Part shown: piece after piece, positions 17,882 through 24,845 of the stretch
How the letters are laid out: every line of letters begins with the position of its first letter
Position numbering within the stretch: the stretch's first letter is position 1
From: Chromatocurvus sp964613795
GTDB taxonomy: Bacteria > Pseudomonadota > Gammaproteobacteria > Pseudomonadales > Halieaceae
DNA length: 64,000 nt
Direction: 5' to 3'
Assembly: GCA_964613795.1 (NCBI GenBank)
Contig: CAZTJR010000001.1
Span: forward strand, 332,432 to 396,431
Notes under the pieces: model-generated
Database searches by the model: none
What the model was told of the DNA's origin: nothing
The model's input: only the letters and a program-made list of their open reading frames with translations
Translations under genes and position numbers: made by a program

Positions 17882-18927
17882 AAATGATACCTAACCTTCG
17901 TTTACCTGTGGTCGGGGCTGCACTTGCCACACTCACTCTGGCGGCCTGTGAGCCGCCACCGGTGGACACAGTGCAGCGGGGCTACCGCGGTCTGGGTATG
18001 GAAGTGGTCATCAATCCTGATGATCGTGCCAGGAGTGTTGCCGAAAACATGCCGCCGGACATTATCCCGCAGATAGAGGACGACGACGGTCCGCGGGCAG
18101 GTGACATTTACCAGAATGTGGAGGTGCTCGGCGACCTGAGCGTCGGACAGTTTACCCGCGTGATGGCGTCAATTACCGAATGGGTGGCTCCAGAAGCGGG
18201 CTGCGCGTACTGCCATGAAGGGAACAACTTTGCCAGTGAAGCGCCTTACACAAAGCGCGTCTCACGGGTGATGTTTGCCATGACCCAGCGTGCCAACGAG
18301 GACTGGGGCAGCAAGCACGTCGCGCCGACTGGTGTGACCTGCTACACCTGTCACCGTGGAAAGCCGGTGCCGGAGTACGTCTGGGCGGAGGATCCGGGTG
18401 GTCCGCATGCCAAAGGTCTGGCCAGGGCAGAGCAGAACGTTGCGGGTAAAAAGGCGGTGGCATACGCGTCGCTGCCGTACGACCCGCTGACGCCCTTCCT
18501 GTCAGAAGACTACGAAATCCGCGTGGCCTCGGATACCGCATTGCCGAACGGCAACCGGGCTTCCATCAAGGAGACCGAGTGGACCTATGGGCTGATGATG
18601 CACTTTTCCGACTCGATGAACGTGAACTGCACGTACTGCCACAACAGTCGGGCGTGGTCGGATTGGGAGCAAAGTTCACCGGCGCGCCTGAAAGCCTGGC
18701 ACGCCATCCGCATGGTTCGCGAAATGAACAACGCCTATATCGATTCCACGGCCGATTGGCTGCCGGACTCCCGTAAGGGAGCGTTGGGTGATCCTCTCAA
18801 GGTGAGCTGCAAGACCTGCCACCAGGGAGCCTACAAGCCGATGTATGGTGCAAAGATGATCGACCAGTTCCCCAGCCTGAGCAAGAAGACCGGTGTTGCG
18901 GTCGACATGCACAAGAAGGGTGGTTGA
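17878..18927 (+). CDS. pufC: tetrahaem cytochrome c subunit of the reaction centre
   Basis: 349 aa periplasmic lipoprotein that re-reduces the photo-oxidised special pair. A lipobox LAAC places the acylated Cys at residue 24. Four CxxCH haem motifs begin at about residues 109 (CAYCH), 155 (CYTCH), 251 (CTYCH) and 311 (CKTCH), so all four haems are retained. It overlaps the pufM stop (ATGA). A 227 bp gap separates it from pufB. Confidence 0.97.
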   Translation: MKMIPNLRLPVVGAALATLTLAACEPPPVDTVQRGYRGLGMEVVINPDDRARSVAENMPPDIIPQIEDDDGPRAGDIYQNVEVLGDLSVGQFTRVMASITEWVAPEAGCAYCHEGNNFASEAPYTKRVSRVMFAMTQRANEDWGSKHVAPTGVTCYTCHRGKPVPEYVWAEDPGGPHAKGLARAEQNVAGKKAVAYASLPYDPLTPFLSEDYEIRVASDTALPNGNRASIKETEWTYGLMMHFSDSMNVNCTYCHNSRAWSDWEQSSPARLKAWHAIRMVREMNNAYIDSTADWLPDSRKGALGDPLKVSCKTCHQGAYKPMYGAKMIDQFPSLSKKTGVAVDMHKKGG

Positions 18928-18928
18928 G

Positions 18929-19162
18929 ATGACTATGCCGGCAGTTTTGCCCGGCAACGGCCAGTGGCGGCCGGATGTCGCTGCCGGTCTGCAGGAAATC
19001 CTTACTGAGTTAGTTGCGTACAGGCTGCGCAACCGGCCCGGGTCAAGGGTAATCACCGGCCCAGGATCTCTGGATCCACAGGCAGGTGTAGAGAGCATCC
19101 CGGGCGATTCCGCACCGGGTGCTCAAACTGAAAACTCACTTGGGAGAAACAATCATGAGTGA
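18929..19162 (+). CDS. doubtful 77-codon ORF between pufC and pufB
   Basis: The ATG at 18929 lies one base after the pufC stop, behind AAGGGTGG, and the frame ends 8 bp inside pufB. The peptide begins MTMPAVLPGNGQWRPDV, has one amphipathic stretch, no membrane helix and no recognisable family; it is not PufX-like. The second half is rich in Gly/Ser/Pro. The region also has small inverted repeats (for example GGATC-TCTG-GATCC near 19069) and may instead be untranslated spacer controlling the pufBA to pufLMC ratio. Confidence 0.25.
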   Translation: MTMPAVLPGNGQWRPDVAAGLQEILTELVAYRLRNRPGSRVITGPGSLDPQAGVESIPGDSAPGAQTENSLGRNNHE

Positions 19163-19301
19163 CAACACAAGCGTTTCAGGCTTCTCTGCTGACGAAGCCA
19201 AAGAGTTCCACACTTTTTTCATGCAGGGATTCCTGGGTTTCACCGCCGTTGCGGTGGTAGCTCACATTCTGGTGTGGATGTGGCGTCCCTGGCTCGGCTG
19301 A
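19155..19301 (+). CDS. pufB: light-harvesting 1 beta subunit
   Basis: 48 aa, single membrane helix. The conserved beta pattern is present: EFHTFFMQGF with its accessory histidine, the bacteriochlorophyll-binding histidine in VVAHILVWMWRPW, and the aromatic C-terminus RPWLG. GGGAGAAACAATC precedes the ATG. Here pufBA follows pufLMC, a non-canonical order. With PufA it makes the ring around the reaction centre. Confidence 0.96.
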   Translation: MSDNTSVSGFSADEAKEFHTFFMQGFLGFTAVAVVAHILVWMWRPWLG

Positions 19302-19336
19302 GTCAGTAGTACTTCGGTAGTAACCTGGCGGAAAAG

Positions 19337-19352
19337 CCGGAAATGGTTCCGG
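19337..19352 (+). other. stem-loop between pufB and pufA
   Basis: CCGGAA-ATGG-TTCCGG, a perfect 6-bp stem with a 4-base loop, in the 81 bp pufB-pufA spacer. It may affect local mRNA stability or the pufB:pufA ratio; no U-tract follows, so it is not a terminator. Confidence 0.45.
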
Positions 19353-19382
19353 TGAACCGCAAACGAAAATTAGGAGAACGAT

Positions 19383-19571
19383 ATGTACAGACTTTGGCTG
19401 CTTTTTGACCCCCGTCGAATTCTGGTCGCAACAGCGGCGTTCCTGTTCACGCTGGCACTGTTGATTCACTTCATCCTGCTGAGCACAGAGCGCTTCAACT
19501 GGATCGAAGGACCGACGGCCGGTTCGCAGGTTGCACAGCAAATGGCGCCGCTTCCCGCGACGCGTAGTTAG
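19383..19571 (+). CDS. pufA: light-harvesting 1 alpha subunit
   Basis: 62 aa. MYRLWLLFDPRRILVA at the N-terminus and the helix LALLIHFILLSTERFNWIEG with its bacteriochlorophyll-ligand histidine are diagnostic of LH1 alpha. TTAGGAGAACGAT precedes the ATG. It is the last puf gene and is followed by three consecutive stem-loops ending in a terminator. No second LH alpha/beta pair (LH2, puc) is present in the window. Confidence 0.96.
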   Translation: MYRLWLLFDPRRILVATAAFLFTLALLIHFILLSTERFNWIEGPTAGSQVAQQMAPLPATRS

Positions 19572-19581
19572 CTCAAAGACC

Positions 19582-19644
19582 GGTCCCCATGGGACCACTC
19601 AGGAGTATGGCCCGTCGTCACATGATGACGGGCACAACTCCTGA
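19582..19644 (+). other. two consecutive stem-loops after pufA
   Basis: First stem-loop GGTCCC-CAT-GGGACC (19582-19596). The second is long: outer arms TCAGGAGT (19599-19606) and ACTCCTGA (19637-19644), inner arms GCCCGTC (19610-19616) and GACGGGC (19627-19633). Neither has a T-tract. They precede a terminator and look like 3'-end protection of the abundant puf mRNA. Confidence 0.55.
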
Positions 19645-19653
19645 CCCATTACT

Positions 19654-19700
19654 GCCCCGGCGTGTCGACCAGATTGTCACACGCCGGGGCTTCTTCATTT
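19654..19700 (+). terminator. terminator of the puf operon
   Basis: 12-bp perfect stem GCCCCGGCGTGT (19654-19665) / ACACGCCGGGGC (19679-19690) followed by the T-rich TTCTTCATTT. It separates pufA from idi. Confidence 0.8.
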
Positions 19701-19731
19701 CTGAAGCCGCAATGCGGCGCGGAGTCCCTGT

Positions 19732-20352
19732 ATGCAAAAGCCACGATGGCAGCAGGTCTCTTTTGCGGAGGAACCCCTGATCCTGGTGAATGGCCGGGAC
19801 GAACCCTGCGGTTTCGACAGCAAACTCAATGTTCACGCTGGTGCGGGCAGACTGCATCGCGCGTTTTCCATTTTTCTTTTCCGCGATCCCGAACACGTTC
19901 TGCTGCATCGGCGAAGCGCAGAAAAGCCGCTCTGGCCCGGCTTCTGGACCAATAGCTGCTGCAGTCACCCCCGCCGGGGCGAATGTAACAGGATAGCCAC
20001 CTCACGACGGCTGGAACAGGAGTTAGGGGTGTCGGCGGTGCTCCGCTATCTATACCGTTTTCAGTATCAGGCAGCCTTTGGCGATCTGGGTTCGGAGCAT
20101 GAGCTGTGTTCCGTGTATATCGGCAGGCTTGGCGATGAGCAGGAGCTGCGTGTGAACCGCAGTGAGATTTCTGAGTGGGACTGGTTCCATGTGGATGAGG
20201 TGGATCGGTGGCTGTCAGCGTCGCCGGAAACGCTTACACCCTGGTTCAAGCTTGAGTGGCAGCAGCTGCGGGGCCGCCATATGAAAGATATCAGTTTGCT
20301 GTTCGCTGACTCAGGGCGTCTGGATTCAAGACCTCACGCCGTTGGCGAATAG
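19732..20352 (+). CDS. idi: isopentenyl-diphosphate delta-isomerase (type 1, Nudix)
   Basis: 206 aa. The type 1 IDI signature FWTNSCCSHPRRGE with its catalytic cysteine is clear, followed by the metal/catalytic region HELCSVYIG and EISEWDWFHVDEVDRWL. It interconverts IPP and DMAPP, raising prenyl supply for carotenoids and the bacteriochlorophyll tail. GGAG lies about 7 bp before the ATG at 19732. Only about 30 bp separate the puf terminator from this start, so transcription probably comes by read-through or from a promoter overlapping the terminator region. Confidence 0.93.
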   Translation: MQKPRWQQVSFAEEPLILVNGRDEPCGFDSKLNVHAGAGRLHRAFSIFLFRDPEHVLLHRRSAEKPLWPGFWTNSCCSHPRRGECNRIATSRRLEQELGVSAVLRYLYRFQYQAAFGDLGSEHELCSVYIGRLGDEQELRVNRSEISEWDWFHVDEVDRWLSASPETLTPWFKLEWQQLRGRHMKDISLLFADSGRLDSRPHAVGE

Positions 20353-20387
20353 AGTACTGCGTGGCCTACTGCAGACTGCGGAAGCAG

Positions 20388-20437
20388 TATAAAGCGCAGG
20401 CATAAAAAAACTGCCTGCGCTTTATACGCAGGCAGTT
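20388..20437. terminator. bidirectional terminator between idi and hemN
   Basis: Two overlapping hairpins share arms. TATAAAGCGCAGGCA (20388-20402) pairs with 20412-20426 over 15 bp. AACTGCCTGCG (20409-20419) pairs with CGCAGGCAGTT (20427-20437). On the minus strand the second is followed directly by seven Ts, a classical intrinsic terminator for hemN; on the plus strand TTCTTCATT follows it. Confidence 0.88.
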
Positions 20438-20453
20438 CTTCATTACAGCCCGG

Positions 20454-21785
20454 TCAGAGGACGGCGAGACCGCGGAAGTGTGGTGAGGCATCGCCCCAGA
20501 GCTGGTGAAGCGCAAAGCGACCGTACTCTGTTACCTCAATTTTTTCCGGCGTCACCTGCACCAGCCCGTCGCGCTCAAGTTCCGCAAGGGTGTTGGTTTC
20601 ACCGTTTGTTTCCAGCAGATCGCGATAATCGGACAGCTGCAGGTTACACATGAGATCGTTCATGGCCTGGCGGCGTCGGCGCTCGGACTCACTCACAAGC
20701 ATCCCCGATTGCAGTGGCAGACTGCCGCTCTGAATGGATTGCCGCCAATCGTCAAGCTGCACCTGATTCTGGACGTTGGCGGAACCGATCTGGCTTATGG
20801 CGTCGGCACCGAAACCAAACAGATCGCCGGCATGCTGCGCTGTGTAGCCCACCCAGTTACGGTGAAGCTTACCGTCAAGACGGGCGATTGACAGAGGGTC
20901 GTCGCGATGTGCAAAACAGTCCAGTCCTACCCAGTCGTATTCGTTGTCAAGCATGGCCTCGCAGGCACTGTTGAACATGGCAACCTTGTCAGCCAGGGAC
21001 GGCAGGCTTGACGCATCGATGGCGCGCTGATGCTTGAAGATGTCCGGCCTGCGCGAAAATGCATGACAAACGATCCGTTCCGGTGCCAGCTCCACCATGC
21101 GCCCGATGGTTTCCTGAATGCTGCCGAGGGTCTGGTTGGGAAGCCCGTACACCAGATCCATGCCGATCGTGTCGAAACCCTCGCTGCGGGCGCTGCCAAG
21201 TACATCCTGCAACATGGGCAGGGAATGTGATCGGCCCACCGCCAGCTGAACGGCACTGTCGATGTCGCGGACCTGAAAATTGATAATCTTGAACCCCAGC
21301 CCCTTGAGCAGCGCCAGCTGTGATGGTGAACAGCGCTTTGGGCTGGCTTCCAGAGAGGTTTCAGTCTCGCTGGAAACACTGAAGTGCTTATCGACGACAT
21401 CCATCAGACGGGACAGCTGGGTATCGCTGAGGTAATTTGGCGTCCCGCCGCCCAGGTGTAGCTGCGTCAGCGGCAGATGACGACCTATCCGATCGGTGAC
21501 CATCTCGATTTCCTGCTCGAGGCAATTAAGATAATCGTCAATGGCATCTCCGTTGTGCGTGATTGTGGTGTGGTGATCACAACTAAGACAGCGGGACGGG
21601 CAGAATGGCAGGCGTATGTGAATGGCGATATTCCTGCTGCCCGTGGCGCTCCATGAGGACAACACATCGGCATAATCGCCAGCAGTGAGGCCTGGAGTAT
21701 GAATGGAGCCAAATAAGGGCGGCAATTGGTCGAGATCGCCGCTCGAGTGTGCGATGTAGTCAGGCAATTGGACCAGTGGGCTCAT
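20454..21785 (-). CDS. hemN: HemN-type oxygen-independent coproporphyrinogen III oxidase
   Basis: 443 aa radical SAM protein. The cluster motif lies in IRLPFCPSRCLSCDHH (CxxxCxxC), followed by LHLGGGTPNYLS and FQVRDIDSAVQ. It is a full-length HemN rather than the shorter HemW type, judging by length and the C-terminal domain. It converts coproporphyrinogen III to protoporphyrinogen IX without O2, feeding bacteriochlorophyll synthesis when oxygen is low. AGGAGGAGGTG precedes the ATG. It has its own promoter with a PpsR-type operator, so it appears to be expressed with the photosynthesis genes. Confidence 0.92.
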   Translation of the reverse strand: MSPLVQLPDYIAHSSGDLDQLPPLFGSIHTPGLTAGDYADVLSSWSATGSRNIAIHIRLPFCPSRCLSCDHHTTITHNGDAIDDYLNCLEQEIEMVTDRIGRHLPLTQLHLGGGTPNYLSDTQLSRLMDVVDKHFSVSSETETSLEASPKRCSPSQLALLKGLGFKIINFQVRDIDSAVQLAVGRSHSLPMLQDVLGSARSEGFDTIGMDLVYGLPNQTLGSIQETIGRMVELAPERIVCHAFSRRPDIFKHQRAIDASSLPSLADKVAMFNSACEAMLDNEYDWVGLDCFAHRDDPLSIARLDGKLHRNWVGYTAQHAGDLFGFGADAISQIGSANVQNQVQLDDWRQSIQSGSLPLQSGMLVSESERRRRQAMNDLMCNLQLSDYRDLLETNGETNTLAELERDGLVQVTPEKIEVTEYGRFALHQLWGDASPHFRGLAVL

Positions 21786-21918
21786 CGAGCACCTCCTCCT
21801 GTACGCTGCGGTACAACTGGTCTGGCAGTGACTCCTCTGCTGGTGCAGAGAGGTGTCAGATAACAGTTTTTAGACAGTGGGTACGTTAGTTTCCAGTTCT
21901 TGTTTGTTTTCATTTTCC

Positions 21919-21959
21919 AGAGTAGAAGCCGCTGATAGCCCTGTCAAATAATATTGACA
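21919..21959 (-). promoter_or_regulatory. hemN promoter with PpsR/CrtJ operator
   Basis: TGTCAAATAATATTGACA (21942-21959) is a perfect palindromic-type TGT-N12-ACA site. Read on the minus strand its end gives TTGACA, then 17 bp, then TACTCT (21919-21924) as a weak -10. The operator therefore overlaps the -35 of hemN. Both neighbours (hemN, puhE) are on the minus strand, so hemN is the only plausible target. Confidence 0.75.
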
Positions 21960-21992
21960 CTATTCCTGCCGGCGCGGGGTGTGGCCCTGCGC

Positions 21993-22877
21993 TTAAAAGG
22001 CCGGGGAGCGCGTCCCCTGGCCCGATGCTGTGCTTCCTGCTGTCGCCTGCCCCGGCATGGCTACCTTGCAGGCAGGCGGTTTGCGGGCAGATGCTCTCTG
22101 GCTGGTGCGGGCGCGAACGCGCTCTGCCGCGGTGATCGCCCACTGCCAGAGTGCGCTGTCACGCACGGGCAGAACCAGGAACCAGTGCTCCAGTATGGCC
22201 AGTGCGAGCAGCGTACAGACCAGTGAAGAGGACAGGCGGTCGACGGCATTATCCGCGCTCGAGGCCGCCAGAGCGAGCAGAGTGGCCACGATTGTCGCCA
22301 GTCCCACCGAAAAGGGAAACAGCCAGTTCATCGCCCGCGTGCGCATGTAGCTGACCAGGTAGCGGTTGCGTTCCGGCAGCCAGTGCTCATTGAAATTGGA
22401 CACCCCGAGGTAGAGGTTCAGCTTGGCGCTCCAGCGCATCAGCCACAGCGTCAGGTAGGTGCCCGCCGCCACCTGGTTGGGAGCCTTCCAGGACAGTGCG
22501 ATGATTGCGACGCCACAGGCGACGACAGCGAGTTCATGGTGAATGCTGGTCGCTATAGCGAGCCGGAAGCGCCGCCAGCCGCTGATTCCGGCGGGGCATG
22601 GTTGGCTGTTATTGCCGGTCAGGAAGCCCATCAGGTAGCTGATCTCCAGCGCGCCCCAGACGGTCAACGCTACCGCGAAACCGGCAATGGCAGCCGGCTG
22701 GGAGTGCTCTGCGGAAATGCCGGGCAGCAGGGCGAGGCTGGCGAGTGCAAGCAGTGCAAAGCCGCCCACGCTCCAGGCGTGGCTGCGGCGAGGCAGCAGA
22801 TTCAGATAGAGAATAATCCCGGTGCTGAGCCACCAGCCAAGCAGAGCAATCGAAATAGCGAGCAGATAGCTGGACAC
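21993..22877 (-). CDS. puhE: putative photosynthetic complex assembly protein 2
   Basis: 294 aa with about seven hydrophobic segments, matching the PuhE family (also called photosynthetic complex assembly protein 2). LGWWLSTGIILYLN at the N-terminus and NEHWLPERNRYLVSYM in the middle are characteristic. It is last in the minus-strand bchFNBHLM-lhaA-puhABCE set, 10 bp after puhC. PuhE is implicated in RC-LH1 assembly; its mechanism is not known. The C-terminal tail (last ~45 residues) is basic and disordered-looking. Confidence 0.87.
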   Translation of the reverse strand: MSSYLLAISIALLGWWLSTGIILYLNLLPRRSHAWSVGGFALLALASLALLPGISAEHSQPAAIAGFAVALTVWGALEISYLMGFLTGNNSQPCPAGISGWRRFRLAIATSIHHELAVVACGVAIIALSWKAPNQVAAGTYLTLWLMRWSAKLNLYLGVSNFNEHWLPERNRYLVSYMRTRAMNWLFPFSVGLATIVATLLALAASSADNAVDRLSSSLVCTLLALAILEHWFLVLPVRDSALWQWAITAAERVRARTSQRASARKPPACKVAMPGQATAGSTASGQGTRSPAF

Positions 22878-22887
22878 TGGTCGTTCG

Positions 22888-23343
22888 CTATCGGGTGGCG
22901 GCGACGGCTTTGTTCAACAAGGTGTTGAAGGAGCCGATGTTGGTGGGACCGAATGCCACCAGGTTTATGTATGTGCCCACGGAAGGATCTTCGATCACAA
23001 TACTGCCATCCGCATAGGCAACAAGACGAAAGGGCGGCATCATGTCGATATCGCGACTGCGACGTTCGCGCGCCATGCCGCGCATGACGCCGCGAATGAA
23101 GCTGTCCTGAGCGGGCTCGAGCGTGGCGATATGACTGTCGGTGCTCTGTTCAAAAACATGAACCTCACCACCCCCGACATCCACGAAGCGCAGTGCGACC
23201 TCGTGGACTACTTCACTGTCGACCTTCGTGTCCGGTGTGAATCCGGAGAGGCGCATTGCGGCCACCGTTGCCACCGTCAGGATGACAATGGCGCCGACCA
23301 GTGTTGCCAGCCAGCGCGTCGGTGACCAGTGGCGTGGATTCAC
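22888..23343 (-). CDS. puhC: photosynthetic complex assembly protein PuhC
   Basis: 151 aa. One N-terminal membrane helix (about residues 12-32) and a soluble domain with FVDVGGGEVHVFEQ, FIRGVMRGMARERR and DGSIVIEDPSVGTYINLVAFGPTN, typical of the PuhC family. It aids reaction-centre and LH1 assembly. Its ATG overlaps the puhB stop (ATGA). Confidence 0.9.
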   Translation of the reverse strand: MNPRHWSPTRWLATLVGAIVILTVATVAAMRLSGFTPDTKVDSEVVHEVALRFVDVGGGEVHVFEQSTDSHIATLEPAQDSFIRGVMRGMARERRSRDIDMMPPFRLVAYADGSIVIEDPSVGTYINLVAFGPTNIGSFNTLLNKAVAATR

Positions 23344-24008
23344 GCCAGCGCTCCCGCCTGTTCCAGTCCGCGCGATTCGGGCTGTCGGGTCGTCTTAGAG
23401 ACGCTGACAGCCGCGTTGGTGCGAACGTCGTCACGGTGCTCGGCGACGGCAGCCGCCAGCTCCCCCGCAACGCGGGTGGCGGCCGGCACATTGCGCAGCA
23501 TCGGTATGACGGGGGACATGCTCCACGGGCGTGCATGGGGCCACAGCGCCCAGTAGGAGATCTGCTCACCATCCTCGAGCCGCAGGGCGATGTCACCGCT
23601 GCCATCGTTGAATGCTCGCAGGTCCGCAGCGTGCATCCGATCGAAGGGCAGATTGATCATCATTGGTATCGCGACACCGAAGCGCAATACAACGCGCTTG
23701 TTGGTTATCGTGTATACGGTGCTGCGTGCGAACAGCCAGGCGAGTCCGGACAGGAGCCCAAGGGTGAACAGGCCCAGCGCGGCCTGCCACGCCAGACTCG
23801 CCATGCCACCGACGACGTCGCCGCCGCCGCTGTAGTGGATCACCTGGTGCGCGCCTATCAGAATGGCAAAATAGAGGCCAAACTGCTGAACCCTGAATGT
23901 CCGCCGCGCCATGCTGCGCCAGTCAGGTGACCCCTGCCAGGTCATGTGCTCGCCCGCGGGGAGCTCCTCCGGCAGGCCTTTTACCGGTTCAATTTCATAC
24001 TCGTTCAT
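23340..24008 (-). CDS. puhB: photosynthetic complex assembly protein PuhB (PH-like domain)
   Basis: 222 aa. HMTWQGSPDWRSMARR, two membrane helices, then a bacterial PH-like region TVYTITNKRVVLRFGVAIP; these are PuhB hallmarks. It functions in reaction-centre assembly. It overlaps puhA and puhC by ATGA on both sides, so the three are probably translationally coupled. Confidence 0.91.
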   Translation of the reverse strand: MNEYEIEPVKGLPEELPAGEHMTWQGSPDWRSMARRTFRVQQFGLYFAILIGAHQVIHYSGGGDVVGGMASLAWQAALGLFTLGLLSGLAWLFARSTVYTITNKRVVLRFGVAIPMMINLPFDRMHAADLRAFNDGSGDIALRLEDGEQISYWALWPHARPWSMSPVIPMLRNVPAATRVAGELAAAVAEHRDDVRTNAAVSVSKTTRQPESRGLEQAGALA

Positions 24009-24820
24009 ATCAGGGGCTCCGTGCGTTCAGCCGTTGCGTAAAGAGTACCTCCGCCGTAGTAGGCGCAGACCTGATCCTCTTCCTGCAGGGTGATCTGGTC
24101 AGGGTTTGCCAGCGTCGGGACATGGGCGAAGTGTTCTGCCTTGATGGAGCGCACGCGAACGGTACCGTCCTTGCCACTGACACGCGCCAGTGTGATCGGC
24201 AGCAGCACCCGGCGCGGTCCGCTATCAGAACTTACTTCAACGCCTTCGGCGTCATCGGCATGAAAACCCGTGCAGGCCACTTCCAGGTAGCGTACCTGGG
24301 GTTCTGCGCGATCGACCCACAGATCCACCACTTCGCCTGCTTTTTCACCGTCGAGGCCGTAGACCGCCTTGCCGCGGGGGTCGGGATCCTTTTCATTGAT
24401 GGCAAAGTCAGTAGCCACCCGCATCGGGACGACCTTCGGCTGGCCGTCGATGGTCAGGTCCGGCACCTGCGGTCGTATCGCCCAGGCTCCCGGACCAACG
24501 CCGTCGCGCATTGGATCCCCGGTGGGGTGGTGCGCTGAGCCGAAGGTGCCGTCAAGCGGCTTTGCCGCCATTTCATATTCCGCGGGATCCTGACGCGGCG
24601 CCATGACCGAATCCTGTCCGTGCGGCATCAGGTACTCCTTGGTATCCGGCAGGTCCGGAAAACCGACCACACGGATATTGCGGTGAGCGTCAGTGAGCAG
24701 TGGGTAGCCCTCGCGTTTACCCTCCCGGTGCAAATAAAGCACCAAAAGCAGGAAAAATAGCCAGAACGCATATAGCGCCAGTTGTGCTACGTCAATGTAG
24801 CCAGTGATTGCACCTGTCAT
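24005..24820 (-). CDS. puhA: photosynthetic reaction centre H subunit
   Basis: 271 aa. One N-terminal membrane helix (IDVAQLALYAFWLFFLLLVLYLHREGKREGYPL) is followed by the cytoplasmic beta-rich H domain with FPDLPDTKEYLMPHG and YGLDGEKAGEVVDLWVDRAEP. It caps the L/M core and shapes proton delivery to QB. TGGAGGTCTCGAT precedes the ATG. It lies 25 bp after lhaA. Confidence 0.96.
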   Translation of the reverse strand: MTGAITGYIDVAQLALYAFWLFFLLLVLYLHREGKREGYPLLTDAHRNIRVVGFPDLPDTKEYLMPHGQDSVMAPRQDPAEYEMAAKPLDGTFGSAHHPTGDPMRDGVGPGAWAIRPQVPDLTIDGQPKVVPMRVATDFAINEKDPDPRGKAVYGLDGEKAGEVVDLWVDRAEPQVRYLEVACTGFHADDAEGVEVSSDSGPRRVLLPITLARVSGKDGTVRVRSIKAEHFAHVPTLANPDQITLQEEDQVCAYYGGGTLYATAERTEPLI

Positions 24821-24845
24821 ATCGAGACCTCCAGTTGGACTCTTG

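Noticed and set aside
18929..19162. pufX
   Set aside because: The frame has no membrane helix and sits before pufBA; PufX is a membrane protein encoded after pufM in Rhodobacter.
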